A stretch of 62,247 nucleotides of DNA from CAYPAV01 sp964408805 (GCA_964408805.1 CAYPAV010000024.1:1-62247), one strand, 5' to 3'; positions 1 through 9,290 are shown, counted from the stretch's first letter. The notes: generated by a model from the sequence alone, not told the origin. Translations and numbers: made by a program.

Positions 1-21
1 GCCGCCGTCAGCGGCGCCTCG

Positions 22-1956
22 TCATCTCGGATCATCGGACTGTAGCGCTGGGTCGTCCATTAGCCGGTACGTCTTGGTAGAGCGGTCGAATCCCTCGACA
101 TGCGCGTTGTGACCTTGGCGCAGGCGCTCCGGCATCAGAATTTCAAAGCCTTGTCCTACAACCTCTTCGGCCCGATACCCGAAGATCCGCTCCGCGCCTT
201 TGTTGAATAGCTGGATGTTCATGTTGCCGCCGATGGTGATCACGGCCTCCGGTGCGATCGCGAAGATCTCTTCCAACCGCGCCTCGCTTTCACGAAGCTC
301 CTCTTCCATCTGTTTACGTTCCGAAACATCATGGACGATGGCGAACCATCCATCGACATTGCCTTCGCCATCGAAACTAGGCACGTTAATGTTTCTTATA
401 TTGCGTGTTACGCCATCTGGATAAGTGAAGTCCGTGTCCCATGTGGCTAATTCGCCAGCCAATATTTTGTCGATACCTGGCTGAAACTTGTCGTAATTGG
501 ATTCCCCGTGGATATCTTGAAATCGCTTGCCGATAATCTCTTCTTCAGGTCGATTAAACCATTCGCAACAAGTCTTGTTGACCATGGCATACCGCCCGTT
601 CGCATCAACATGAACGATCATCGCGGGGAGAGAATCCATGACCAGACGAAGATGAGCCTCGCCCTCGCGCAACGCTTTCTCTGCCTGCCGGAGATCAGTG
701 ACATTGACTGCGGCGCCTCGATACCCTCGAAACTCTCCGCTCTCATCGAAAACCGGCTTGCCGCTCGTCTCGCTGTGTAGTGTCGACCCGTCTCGCAACA
801 GAACTTCGGCCCGAACATTGCGAAACGGCTCGTGGCGATCGAAGGCGTTTAGGTGGGCCTCTTTGTCCTTTCCCTCGGAGGTCACGACGGCGCCATGATC
901 CTGTTCGTAAAACTCGTTCCGTGTTTTGCCGATAAAATCCTCGGGACGAAATTTCGAGGCCTCACAGAAGGCCTCCGACACGAAGATATAGCGACCCTCG
1001 GCATCGGTTTCCCATATCCAGTCCGTCGCACTTTCGGCGAAATCGCGGAATCGCGCCTCGCTTTCCTTGAGTGCGTTTTCCGACAGCTTTCGCTCGGTAA
1101 TGTCGTTCCCAGTCCCTCGAAACCCCTGAAATTTTCCATTCTCGTCCAGGATCGGCTTGCCGTTGGTCACGAAATACAATGTCGAACCGTCCGTCCGCCG
1201 AAATTCAAAGAGCACATCCTGAAACGCTTCTTGTTGATCGAAGACATTCAAATTGGCAATCCGGCTTTCGTCCTGTGAGGATATGGGAATCTTGTAATAA
1301 TGTTCGATAAACTCTTGGCGGGTCCTTCCGATCAAGTCCTCGCGGCGAAGTCCCGACGCCTCGAAAAAGCCTTCGGTCGCTAAAGTAAAACGGCCCTCGG
1401 CATCGGTTTCCCACATCCAATCGGAAGCGCTTTCAGCGAAGTCTCGAAACCGCGCCTCGCTCTCCCTGAGCGCCTTCTCGACTCGCTTCATGTCGGTGAT
1501 GTTGACACCAATCGTGCCGACACCCATCAAATTTTCGTCGGCATTGTATATCGGGAACTTGGTGACGGCGCGTGTCATTTGCTCGCCTGATTGGCTTGCC
1601 AGAACCCGCTCGTACATGACAGCTTGTCCGCTTTCGAGCGTCTTGCGGTCGTATTCTTTGATAGTCTTCATATACGCGGGCGGCTCCAAGTCATCAGCAG
1701 ACTTGCCGACCGCATCCTCGACCGAAATTCCGGACGCTTTGGCATAAGACTCGTTGACCAGGAGGAAGCGACCGTCGAGATTTTTCAGACTGATAAAACA
1801 AGGATAGTTGTCGACGACTGATCGTAACAAAGTCCCGTCTTGCGCCTGCCGTTGGTCCTGGTCTCTCCGCGTGCTGCCATCTTGACGACTTTCCAAATCT
1901 TCAACACGTTGTTGCAACCTGTCCAATTCCTTGAACAGTTCAGCCTTGGTTGGCAT
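22..1956 (-). CDS. multi-PAS sensory protein, apparently truncated
   Basis: The 644-residue product holds five PAS/PAC units (about residues 45-160, 168-292, 301-426, 437-548 and 560-625), joined by the usual ALRESEARF-type linkers. PAS2 and PAS3 are near copies of each other, so one arose by internal duplication. There is no transmembrane segment and no kinase, GGDEF, EAL or HTH domain. The fifth PAS stops right after TYRLMDD, where homologous PAS domains normally continue with a GRRxDGxEFP strand; none of the three frames in the remaining bases restores it. Start ATG at 1956 has a strong GGGGGAG ribosome site. The gene looks less GC-rich than its neighbours. Probably a remnant of a PAS histidine kinase or diguanylate cyclase whose output part is lost or lies outside the window. 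Confidence 0.8.
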   Translation of the reverse strand: MPTKAELFKELDRLQQRVEDLESRQDGSTRRDQDQRQAQDGTLLRSVVDNYPCFISLKNLDGRFLLVNESYAKASGISVEDAVGKSADDLEPPAYMKTIKEYDRKTLESGQAVMYERVLASQSGEQMTRAVTKFPIYNADENLMGVGTIGVNITDMKRVEKALRESEARFRDFAESASDWMWETDAEGRFTLATEGFFEASGLRREDLIGRTRQEFIEHYYKIPISSQDESRIANLNVFDQQEAFQDVLFEFRRTDGSTLYFVTNGKPILDENGKFQGFRGTGNDITERKLSENALKESEARFRDFAESATDWIWETDAEGRYIFVSEAFCEASKFRPEDFIGKTRNEFYEQDHGAVVTSEGKDKEAHLNAFDRHEPFRNVRAEVLLRDGSTLHSETSGKPVFDESGEFRGYRGAAVNVTDLRQAEKALREGEAHLRLVMDSLPAMIVHVDANGRYAMVNKTCCEWFNRPEEEIIGKRFQDIHGESNYDKFQPGIDKILAGELATWDTDFTYPDGVTRNIRNINVPSFDGEGNVDGWFAIVHDVSERKQMEEELRESEARLEEIFAIAPEAVITIGGNMNIQLFNKGAERIFGYRAEEVVGQGFEILMPERLRQGHNAHVEGFDRSTKTYRLMDDPALQSDDPR

Positions 1957-2298
1957 CTTGCTCCCCCCGGACCAAATTGACCGTATTTAATCGATACGAA
2001 GTCAACACGCTGAAGAATAGACCAAGCGTGATTAACATCCCGTTAATTGTGGAGCTGAATGGATGTAAGGGGATGTGGAAATGTCCGCCTCGGGTCACCT
2101 CCGGAAGAAGTGATTCGGCTTTATCTTAGTCCGTTATCGAGCGTGAAGCGGACACAGAAAGAAATCTCGTTCGATTTGCGCCGAGGAACGTAACTCGCGG
2201 CGCGTTTTTCCGTTGATGAGTCTTCGCCCTTGGCACGCCTTGCCGGGCTCCCGGGCGGCGCGTAACCTGACGGCGGATTTTTCGAGGCGCTTCACGAC
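1957..2298. other. 342-base divergent intergenic region
   Basis: This gap separates the divergent PAS gene and the TipF-like gene. Its PAS-proximal half is AT-rich and carries the ATTAAC-n5-GTTAAT palindrome annotated separately. The half next to the EAL gene is GC-rich. I see no further gene, RNA or terminator in it. Confidence 0.6.
2031..2047. promoter_or_regulatory. candidate CtrA box, TTAA-N7-TTAA
   Basis: A perfect palindrome ATTAAC-atccc-GTTAAT is seen here. Within it TTAA (2032-2035) and TTAA (2043-2046) are separated by exactly 7 bases, the spacing of the CtrA box (TTAA-N7-TTAA) of alphaproteobacteria. It lies between divergent genes, one of them a TipF-like flagellar factor, a sensible target for CtrA. 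Binding is inferred, and an unrelated dimeric repressor could also use such a palindrome. Confidence 0.5.
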
Positions 2299-3597
2299 AT
2301 GTCGAAGTCGGCACATATCGCGATCTTCGCCAGCTATGCGCTGGCGGCACTGGTGATCGGTCTGACCTTTCCGGGCGGCGTGCTGAGCCCGGAGGAGAAC
2401 TCGCCGTGGTGGCTCGCGATCCTGATCTTTCTGGCGGGCGCCCTCATCCATGAGATCGTGGCGCGACGGCAGGGCGAGGTTCAGTCGATCCGGCGCCTGA
2501 TTGTCCTGCGGCGCGCCTATGACGGGGCGCAGGACGAACTCTCGCGGACCCGCGACGAAGTGCGCCGGGTCTATGAGGCGATGGAAGCCGTGGGTCACGA
2601 CGCCGAACAGGACGGCCAGGAATTGCGCGAGGTCGCCTCGGAGGTCAAGGTCCTCCACGCGCTGGTCGAAGAGCTCTATTCGACCGGCGGCACGAAGAGC
2701 GCGGTCGTTTTGCCGCCGCTGCCGAACGAGGCGCGGATCGAGGCGGAACTCGACGAGGATATGGTCTTCGGCAGCCCCAAGACGATGGCCCCGACCCGGC
2801 TCAGCGAGACCGACATACTCGATATCATGCGCGACGCGCTGCGCCAGAACCGGGTCGATCTCTATATTCAGCCGATCGTCAGCCTGCCGCAGCGGAAGCA
2901 CCGTTATTTCGAATGCTTCAGTGCCGTCCGCAATGCCCAAGGTGTTGTAATCACGCCCGATCGCTACATCGAGATCGCCAAGAAGTCGGGGTTGATCAAG
3001 GCGATCGACAACATGCTTTTGTTCCGCTGCATCCAGCTGGTGAAGAAGATTCAGAAGCACGACTACGCGACCAGCTTCTTCTGCAACGTCTCGCCGACGA
3101 CCCGCGCCGATCGGGAATTTTTTCAGGAGTTCCGCGACTATCTCGAAAAGAACGAGGAATTGGCGCCGAACATCGTCTTCGAATTCGGCCAGGCCGATAT
3201 CGCGGCCCATCCGGAGGAGGTCATCGAGGACGTGCAGCGGTTGAGCGAGGTCGGCTACCGCTTCTGCATGGATCAGATCCTCGACCTCGATTTCGACGTC
3301 GAGGCCCTCGCCGAGCTGGGCTTCCATTTCGTCAAGGTCGACGCCGGTACGCTGCTGCCCGATGCCGACCCGGACGTGCTTGGCGAGGAACCGGCGATCG
3401 ATGACAATGTCGTTGCCTTCAAGCAGCGCCTGGACGAGGCGGGCGTCGATCTTATTGTCGAGAAGATCGAATCCGAGCAAAGGCTGATCGATCTCCTCGA
3501 ATATCATATCGATTACGGACAGGGATACCTGTTCGGCGAGCCGCGCCTAAGCCAGGATCCTCCCCTGACGCCGCTCGATGCCGGGGAGGCGACATGA
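2299..3597 (+). CDS. TipF-like membrane protein with degenerate EAL domain
   Basis: The 432-residue protein has two N-terminal transmembrane segments (about 6-26 and 36-54), a coiled coil (about 58-125) and an EAL-like domain (about 168-415). The same order is found in Caulobacter TipF, a c-di-GMP receptor that places and assembles the polar flagellum. The EAL signature reads ECF (205-207). N263, K346, E388 and the Q of GQGYLFG are kept, but the metal-binding DDFGTG loop is replaced by MDQILDLD (324-331). Catalysis is therefore unlikely while c-di-GMP binding may remain. Its stop overlaps the next start (ATGA). Orthology to TipF is inferred from architecture. Confidence 0.78.
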   Translation: MSKSAHIAIFASYALAALVIGLTFPGGVLSPEENSPWWLAILIFLAGALIHEIVARRQGEVQSIRRLIVLRRAYDGAQDELSRTRDEVRRVYEAMEAVGHDAEQDGQELREVASEVKVLHALVEELYSTGGTKSAVVLPPLPNEARIEAELDEDMVFGSPKTMAPTRLSETDILDIMRDALRQNRVDLYIQPIVSLPQRKHRYFECFSAVRNAQGVVITPDRYIEIAKKSGLIKAIDNMLLFRCIQLVKKIQKHDYATSFFCNVSPTTRADREFFQEFRDYLEKNEELAPNIVFEFGQADIAAHPEEVIEDVQRLSEVGYRFCMDQILDLDFDVEALAELGFHFVKVDAGTLLPDADPDVLGEEPAIDDNVVAFKQRLDEAGVDLIVEKIESEQRLIDLLEYHIDYGQGYLFGEPRLSQDPPLTPLDAGEAT

Positions 3598-4463
3598 CGG
3601 CGCGCATCGTCGCCGGACTGGCCGAGGTCGCTTCACCCTATGACGCTTTCATTCTCGATCTCTGGGGTGTGGTGCATGACGGCGTCAATGTCTTCCCGGG
3701 CGTGATTGATGCCTTGGCGCGGTTGCGCCGGGCCGGCAAGCGGCTGGTGTTCCTGTCGAACGCGCCGCGCCGCGCCGAGGTCGTGGCGGCACAGCTCGAC
3801 GGGTTCGGTATTACGCGCGATCTCCATGACGGGGTGCTGTCGTCGGGGGAAGTGACCTGGCGACATCTGGAGGCGCGGCCCGACGCCTGGTATCGCGATC
3901 TCGGCCGCAGTTGTATTCGCATCGGTCCGGATCGGGACGACGGGCTTCTCGACGGTCTCGGCCTCACAAGGCCCGCGGACATGGCGGCCGCCGATTTCAT
4001 CCTGGTAACGGGGCCCAACGGCGATACCGATTCCGTGGAGGCCTATGACCCGCAACTCGACGCCGCGGCGGCGCGCGACCTTCCGATGGTTTGCGCGAAC
4101 CCGGATCGCGAGGTGATCCGCGGCGGCCGCCGGCAGATCTGCGCGGGCGCCATTGCCGAGCGTTATGAACGGAAGGGCGGCGATGTCCGCTGGCACGGAA
4201 AACCCAATCCGGATGTCTACGAGGATTGCCTGGAAATGCTGGCGATCGCCGACCCGAGCCGGGTTCTCTGCTGCGGCGATTCCTTCACGACCGACATCAA
4301 GGGTGCCAACGAGGCGGGGCTCGATGCGCTCTTGGTGGCGCGCGGCATTCATGGCGACGATCTGGTCGACGCCGGAGGCGCGCTCGATGCCGACCGTGTC
4401 CGCGATGCCGCGGCCGATGCCGGCGCGGAGATTCGCTACGCGACCCGGGAATTCGTCTGGTGA
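3594..4463 (+). CDS. TIGR01459-type HAD-superfamily hydrolase, copy 1
   Basis: This 289-residue HAD-fold phosphatase-like protein carries the family motif DLWGVVHDG near residue 22, then FLSNAPRR (motif II), WHGKPNPDVY (motif III lysine) and CCGDSFTTDIKGA (motif IV acidic pair). These are hallmarks of the TIGR01459 family, related to the NagD/p-nitrophenyl phosphatase class; the second Asp of a normal HAD DxD is Trp, as is usual in this family. The physiological substrate is unknown. It overlaps the EAL gene at its start (ATGA) and the paralogue at its end (GTGA), implying translational coupling. Confidence 0.85.
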   Translation: MTARIVAGLAEVASPYDAFILDLWGVVHDGVNVFPGVIDALARLRRAGKRLVFLSNAPRRAEVVAAQLDGFGITRDLHDGVLSSGEVTWRHLEARPDAWYRDLGRSCIRIGPDRDDGLLDGLGLTRPADMAAADFILVTGPNGDTDSVEAYDPQLDAAAARDLPMVCANPDREVIRGGRRQICAGAIAERYERKGGDVRWHGKPNPDVYEDCLEMLAIADPSRVLCCGDSFTTDIKGANEAGLDALLVARGIHGDDLVDAGGALDADRVRDAAADAGAEIRYATREFVW

Positions 4464-5320
4464 ATGAGGTCTCGACCCCCTTCTCCGAAATTGCCGAAGG
4501 CTATGACGGTTTCCTGATCGACCAATGGGGGGTCCTGCATGACGGGCATAACCTGTTTCCCGACGCGCATGAGGTGATGCAGCGACTTCGGGCGGCCGGG
4601 AAAACGCTGGTCGTGGTTTCCAACTCCTCGCGCCGTCTGTCGACGACCCGTGAAAACATGGCACGAATGGGCCTCGACCCCGATCTGTTCGATTTGATCG
4701 AAACCTCCGGCGAAGAGGTTTGGCAGGCGCTGCATCGGGCACCCGACGACTTTTACCGCGACCTCGGGCGCCGCTGTCTGGTCTATCAATGGGGCAAGGA
4801 CGAGTCTTTTTTCGAGGGGCTGGAGCTGGACCGGGTCCCGACGGTCGAGGAGGCCGATTTCGTCCTCATGAACGGCACCGAACCCGGCGAGATCGAAAAC
4901 TACGAGACCGCCCTTCGCCGCGCCGCGGCGCGCGGCCTGCCGATGGTTTGCGCCAATCACGATTTCGTCGCGGTCTCGCCGAGCGGTGCCCTGGTCGAGT
5001 GTCCGGGCGGCGTGGCGCGGCGCTACGAAGCGATGGGCGGCTATGTCCGCTGGCACGGTAAACCGCGGGCCAACACCTATCGCCGCGCCACGGCGCCGAT
5101 GACGACCAGCGCGGCGGTGCTGGCGATCGGCGATTCGCTGTTCCACGATATCGGCGGCGCGGCCGCGCACGGCATCGACTCGCTATTCATCACCGGGGGG
5201 ATCCATCGCCTGGATCTCGATCTCGCACCCGACGGCGGCCATTCCGAGGCACGCTTCCGGGAACTCTGCGAGGAATATGCGGTTCGGCCGACCTTTGTCG
5301 CTTCGCGGCTCGCCTGGTGA
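4460..5320 (+). CDS. TIGR01459-type HAD-superfamily hydrolase, copy 2
   Basis: This 286-residue paralogue of the preceding gene shares the motifs DQWGVLHDG, VVSNSSRR, RWHGKPRANTY and AIGDSLFHDIGGA. The GTG start at 4460 overlaps the previous stop (GTGA); the longer open frame upstream is just the other frame of copy 1. The two proteins are clearly homologous over their whole length but well diverged, so this is an old tandem duplication. Motif IV keeps only one acidic residue of the usual pair (GDSLFHDI versus GDSFTTDI), hinting at different substrates. No substrate can be assigned. Confidence 0.85.
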   Translation: MNEVSTPFSEIAEGYDGFLIDQWGVLHDGHNLFPDAHEVMQRLRAAGKTLVVVSNSSRRLSTTRENMARMGLDPDLFDLIETSGEEVWQALHRAPDDFYRDLGRRCLVYQWGKDESFFEGLELDRVPTVEEADFVLMNGTEPGEIENYETALRRAAARGLPMVCANHDFVAVSPSGALVECPGGVARRYEAMGGYVRWHGKPRANTYRRATAPMTTSAAVLAIGDSLFHDIGGAAAHGIDSLFITGGIHRLDLDLAPDGGHSEARFRELCEEYAVRPTFVASRLAW

Positions 5321-5428
5321 GGGCTCAAACCTGGTAAACTCGCGGTGAGGTGCCCTGGCCATCGATGGTTGTCGCGGGGTCTTCTGTCTCACCAAGCGCA
5401 AGCGCAAAACCGCGAGGAGACGATCCAT

Positions 5429-5917
5429 ATGAAATTCGATCAATGGCGCGCCGGCGTCGTGGCCGTGCTGGCAGTGATCATTCTGGGCTTGGCGGGAAGC
5501 GCCTGGGCGGAAAATCCAACGCCCTATCCCGGCACCAACGTGATCGCGACATCGCATTCCTTCGCCCAGCTTCGACAGCGTCTGGAGAAGGCGATCGACG
5601 CCAACGGCATGTATATCGTGGGGCAGGCGAGCGCCAGCTATGGGGCGTCCCGCCGCAAGATCAAGATCCCCGGCAATATGATCATCGACGTCTTCCGCAA
5701 CGATTTCGCCGTCCGCATGCTGAAGGCGAGTGTCGCGGCCGGAATAGAGGCGCCGCTTCGGTTCTATCTGACCGAGATGCCGGGCGGGAAGGCGACCCTG
5801 ACCTATCGGACGCCGAGCGCGGTCTTCGCCGCCTACAAGGTATCCGCCCTCGATCCGGTCGCCCGCGACCTCGACGCCATCTGGGCCAAAATCGTCGCCG
5901 CCGCGACGGGCAAGTAG
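5429..5917 (+). CDS. exported DUF302 domain protein
   Basis: The 162-residue protein begins with a signal peptide (hydrophobic stretch about 9-26, probable cleavage after AWA). A DUF302-like domain follows, with SFAQLRQRLEKAIDANGM near the start and a motif around RKIKIPGN. The ATG at 5429 follows a GAGGAGA ribosome site; upstream codons in the same frame are not convincing. DUF302 proteins are small periplasmic or cytosolic proteins of unsettled role, often near redox or sulfur genes. The next gene downstream is a YeeE/YedE sulfur transporter 17 bases away, which fits such a context. Confidence 0.75.
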   Translation: MKFDQWRAGVVAVLAVIILGLAGSAWAENPTPYPGTNVIATSHSFAQLRQRLEKAIDANGMYIVGQASASYGASRRKIKIPGNMIIDVFRNDFAVRMLKASVAAGIEAPLRFYLTEMPGGKATLTYRTPSAVFAAYKVSALDPVARDLDAIWAKIVAAATGK

Positions 5918-5934
5918 GGATCGGCCGACCCGCC

Positions 5935-7062
5935 ATGACGGACGCCGCCGCCGATCGTCCGCGATTTCAATGCCCCGTCGTTCTGGTGGGCGGGGCGATC
6001 CTGGCGTTGGGTCTTTGGCGGGTTGCCGAGCATGGTTGGCGGATGCCGGTGCTGCTGGTCATCGGCGCCCTCCTGGGGCTCGTCCTCTATCACGCGGCCT
6101 TCGGTTTCACCGCCGCCTATCGCCGGCTGATTCTTTCGGGTGACACGCGCGCGGTCGCGGCCCAGGTCGCGATGCTGGCCCTGGCCACGATCCTCTTCGC
6201 GCCGACGCTCGCCGAGGGCACCATCCTTGGGGTCAAGATCTCCGGTGCGGCGGCGCCGCTCGGGCTTCAGGTCGTCGTTGGGGCGTTTCTCTTCGGCATC
6301 GGGATGCAGCTCGGCAATGGCTGCGGTTCCGGCACGCTCTTTACGCTCGGCGGCGGCAGCACCCGGATGATCGCGACATTGATCTTCTTCTGCGGCGGCT
6401 CGTTCTGGGCCAGCCTCCATATGCAATGGTGGAACGCGACGCCGAGATTGGGGACCATCGTCCTTGGCGAAACCTTCGGCTGGTCGATCGCGCTGGTGGG
6501 GCAGTTGGCGCTGCTGGGCCTTCTCTGGCTGGCGCTCAGGCGTTGGGGCCGGTCGCTGGGCGGCGGCTGGCCCTTCCTGTGGGGCGGGATCGGACTTGCC
6601 GTGTTGAACTGGCTGACCCTCGTTTTCGCGGGCCACGCCTGGAGCATTACCTGGGGGTTCAGCCTCTGGGGCGCCAAGACGGCGCGGGCGCTTGGCTGGG
6701 ACCCGGCCGGGTCCTGGTTCTGGACCGGCGGCTATCAGGAATGGGCGCTCAAACACGAGCTTTTCGCCGATACGGTCTCGGTGATGAATATCGGCCTGGT
6801 GCTGGGCGCCCTGATCGCGGCCGGATTGGCCGGGCGCTATGCGCCGACCCTTCGCCTGCCGGCGCGCTCGCTCTTGGCCGCGGCGATCGGCGGCCTGCTG
6901 ATGGGCTATGGCGCGCGGATCGCCTTTGGCTGCAATATCGGCGCCTTCTTCTCCGGCGTCGCCTCGACCAGCCTGCATGGCTGGCTCTGGTTCCTCGCCG
7001 CCTTCGCCGGCACCTGGCTCGGGGTCCGTTGGCGGCCTTGGTTCGGGTTGGAAAACGAATAG
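5935..7062 (+). CDS. YeeE/YedE family (TsuA-like) sulfur-compound permease
   Basis: This 375-residue integral membrane protein has about nine to ten hydrophobic segments. It carries the two family signatures with conserved cysteines, QLGNGCGSGTLFTLGGGS in the first half and RIAFGCNIGAFFSG near the C-terminus. In TsuA these cysteines line the thiosulfate path by transient S-S interactions; uptake of thiosulfate or a related sulfur species across the inner membrane is the expected role. The start at 5935 lies just after the DUF302 gene, so both are likely co-transcribed. The exact substrate is not shown by the sequence. Confidence 0.85.
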   Translation: MTDAAADRPRFQCPVVLVGGAILALGLWRVAEHGWRMPVLLVIGALLGLVLYHAAFGFTAAYRRLILSGDTRAVAAQVAMLALATILFAPTLAEGTILGVKISGAAAPLGLQVVVGAFLFGIGMQLGNGCGSGTLFTLGGGSTRMIATLIFFCGGSFWASLHMQWWNATPRLGTIVLGETFGWSIALVGQLALLGLLWLALRRWGRSLGGGWPFLWGGIGLAVLNWLTLVFAGHAWSITWGFSLWGAKTARALGWDPAGSWFWTGGYQEWALKHELFADTVSVMNIGLVLGALIAAGLAGRYAPTLRLPARSLLAAAIGGLLMGYGARIAFGCNIGAFFSGVASTSLHGWLWFLAAFAGTWLGVRWRPWFGLENE

Positions 7063-7130
7063 CTCCGGTTGGACAGCGCCCCCGCCGACCCGATATAAGG
7101 AAACCGTATAACCACGGGAGTATGGGTGCG

Positions 7131-9290
7131 ATGGCGGATTTCCCGAAAGCCTCGCTCGAGGATTGGGACGCCCAAGCGGAGAAGGAGCTTCGGGATAAGT
7201 CCGCGGCGGATCTCGTCTGGTCGACGCCGGAAGGGATCGAGGTGAAGCCCGTTTATACGGCGGCCGACCTCGCCGATCTCCAGCATCTCGACAATCTGCC
7301 GGGCTTCGCGCCCTATCTCCGGGGGGCCCGCGCCACGATGTATACCGGGCGGCCGTGGACGGTGCGGCAGTATTCCGGGTTCTCCACGGCCGAGGACTCG
7401 AACGCCTTCTACCGAAAGAACCTGGCGGCGGGGCAGATGGGGCTCTCGATCGCCTTCGATCTGGCGACCCATCGGGGCTACGATTCAGACCACCCCCGGG
7501 TCGTCGGCGATGTCGGCAAAGCGGGGGTCGCGATCGATTCCATCGAGGACATGAAGATCCTGTTCGACGGCATCCCCTTGGACAAGATGTCGGTCTCGAT
7601 GACCATGAACGGCGCGGTCTTGCCGGTGCTGGCGATGTATATCGTCGCCGGCGAGGAACAGGGGGCCGACCACGCGCAGCTCTCCGGGACCATCCAGAAC
7701 GACATCCTGAAGGAGTTCATGGTCCGCAACACCTATATCTACCCGCCGGAACCCTCGATGCGGATCGTCGCCGACATCATCGAATATACCTCGCGCGAGA
7801 TGCCGCGCTTCAATTCGATCTCGATCTCCGGCTATCACATGCAGGAGGCGGGGGCGACTTGCGTGCAGGAGCTTGCCTATACCTTGGCCGACGGCGTCGA
7901 ATATGTTCGCGCCGCTCTCTCCAAGGGGCTCGCGGTGGATGATTTCGCACCCCGCCTGTCCTTCTTCTTCTGTCTCGGCATGAATTTCTTCATGGAGGTC
8001 GCCAAGCTCCGCGCGGCCCGCTTCCTGTGGGCGGAACTGATGCGAGCGAACTTCCAGCCGAGGGATCCGCGCTCGTCGATGCTGCGGACGCATTGCCAGA
8101 CCTCGGGCGTCTCGTTGACCGAGCACGATCCCTACAACAACATCGTCCGCACCACCGTCGAGGCGCTGGCGGGGGTGCTCGGCGGCACCCAATCGCTGCA
8201 CACCAATTCCTTCGACGAGGCGCTGGCGCTGCCGACCGAGTCTTCGATGCGGATCGCGCGTAACACCCAGCTGATCCTGCAGCACGAGGCCGGCGTCACG
8301 AAGACCGTCGACCCGCTGGCCGGCAGTTACTATGTCGAGAACCTGACCGCGAGCCTGATCCGCGAAGCCGGCAAGCTGATCGACGAGGTCGAGGAATTGG
8401 GCGGCATGACCAAGGCCGTCGACTCCGGCCTGCCGAAGCTCCGGATCGAGGAATCGGCGGCCAAGCGGCAATCGCGTATCGATCGCGGCGAGGAGATCAT
8501 CGTCGGGGTCAACCGCTACCAACCGGAAACCAAGGACGACGTCGATATCCTCGACATCGACAATACCGCGGTTCGCGAGAGCCAGATCGCCCGGTTGGAA
8601 AAGGTCCGGGCGACTCGCGACGGGGCGGCCTGTGCCGCCGCTCTCGCGGCGCTGACCGAGGGTGCGAAGGACGATGCCGCGAACCTGTTGGCGCTTTCGA
8701 TCGCGGCGGCGCGCACGCGAGCCACGGTCGGCGAGATTTCGGATGCCCTCGAATCCGTCTACACCCGGCATCGCGCGGTCGTTCGCTCGATCACGGGCGT
8801 CTACGGCTCGGCATTCGATGGAGACGAGGACTTCAAACGGATCACCGGCGACATCGACCGCTTCGCCAAGGAAGAAGGCCGGCGGCCCCGCATGCTGGTG
8901 GTGAAATTGGGCCAGGACGGGCATGATCGCGGCGCCAAGGTGATCGCCACCGCCTTTGCCGATATCGGCTTCGATGTGGATATCGGCCCGCTTTTCCAGA
9001 CGCCCCAAGAGGCCGCCCGCCAGGCGGTCGAGAACGACGTGCATGTCGTCGGTGTCTCCTCGCAAGCAGCCGGACACAAGACCCTCGTCCCGGAACTGGC
9101 CGAGGCGCTGCGGGCGGAAGGGGCCGACGACGTGCTCGTGATCTGCGGCGGCGTCATCCCGCCGAAGGACTACGATATGCTGCGGGCGGCGGGTGTTGCG
9201 GCGATCTATGGGCCGGGGACGAACATACCCGCGGCGGCGCGCGAGATCATCGGTCTGGTGCGCCATGCGCGGCCCGAAGCTGCTGAATAA
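7131..9290 (+). CDS. scpA: methylmalonyl-CoA mutase (large subunit, homomeric type)
   Basis: The 719-residue enzyme converts methylmalonyl-CoA to succinyl-CoA with adenosylcobalamin, the last step of propionyl-CoA breakdown. Motifs include TMYTGRPWTVRQYSGFSTA (substrate-site Tyr), GLSIAFDLATHRGYDSDHP, and in the C-terminal B12 domain GQDGHDRGAKVIA, the DxHxxG motif whose His ligates cobalt. The length is normal for a single-chain mutase. ATG 7131 (MADFPK) has GGGAG about 10 bases upstream; the in-frame ATG at 7122 sits too close to it. The matching GTPase meaB lies at 15.5 kb, and cobS/cobT for cobalamin synthesis at 27-30 kb. Confidence 0.95.
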   Translation: MADFPKASLEDWDAQAEKELRDKSAADLVWSTPEGIEVKPVYTAADLADLQHLDNLPGFAPYLRGARATMYTGRPWTVRQYSGFSTAEDSNAFYRKNLAAGQMGLSIAFDLATHRGYDSDHPRVVGDVGKAGVAIDSIEDMKILFDGIPLDKMSVSMTMNGAVLPVLAMYIVAGEEQGADHAQLSGTIQNDILKEFMVRNTYIYPPEPSMRIVADIIEYTSREMPRFNSISISGYHMQEAGATCVQELAYTLADGVEYVRAALSKGLAVDDFAPRLSFFFCLGMNFFMEVAKLRAARFLWAELMRANFQPRDPRSSMLRTHCQTSGVSLTEHDPYNNIVRTTVEALAGVLGGTQSLHTNSFDEALALPTESSMRIARNTQLILQHEAGVTKTVDPLAGSYYVENLTASLIREAGKLIDEVEELGGMTKAVDSGLPKLRIEESAAKRQSRIDRGEEIIVGVNRYQPETKDDVDILDIDNTAVRESQIARLEKVRATRDGAACAAALAALTEGAKDDAANLLALSIAAARTRATVGEISDALESVYTRHRAVVRSITGVYGSAFDGDEDFKRITGDIDRFAKEEGRRPRMLVVKLGQDGHDRGAKVIATAFADIGFDVDIGPLFQTPQEAARQAVENDVHVVGVSSQAAGHKTLVPELAEALRAEGADDVLVICGGVIPPKDYDMLRAAGVAAIYGPGTNIPAAAREIIGLVRHARPEAAE

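Noticed and set aside
4226..4459. An N-terminal extension of the second HAD protein.
   Set aside because: The added residues are the off-frame reading of the first HAD gene; GTG 4460 gives the family's normal start.
7485..9266. A 593-codon minus-strand frame opposite methylmalonyl-CoA mutase.
   Set aside because: Complete antisense shadow of a conserved gene with no motif or start signal of its own.
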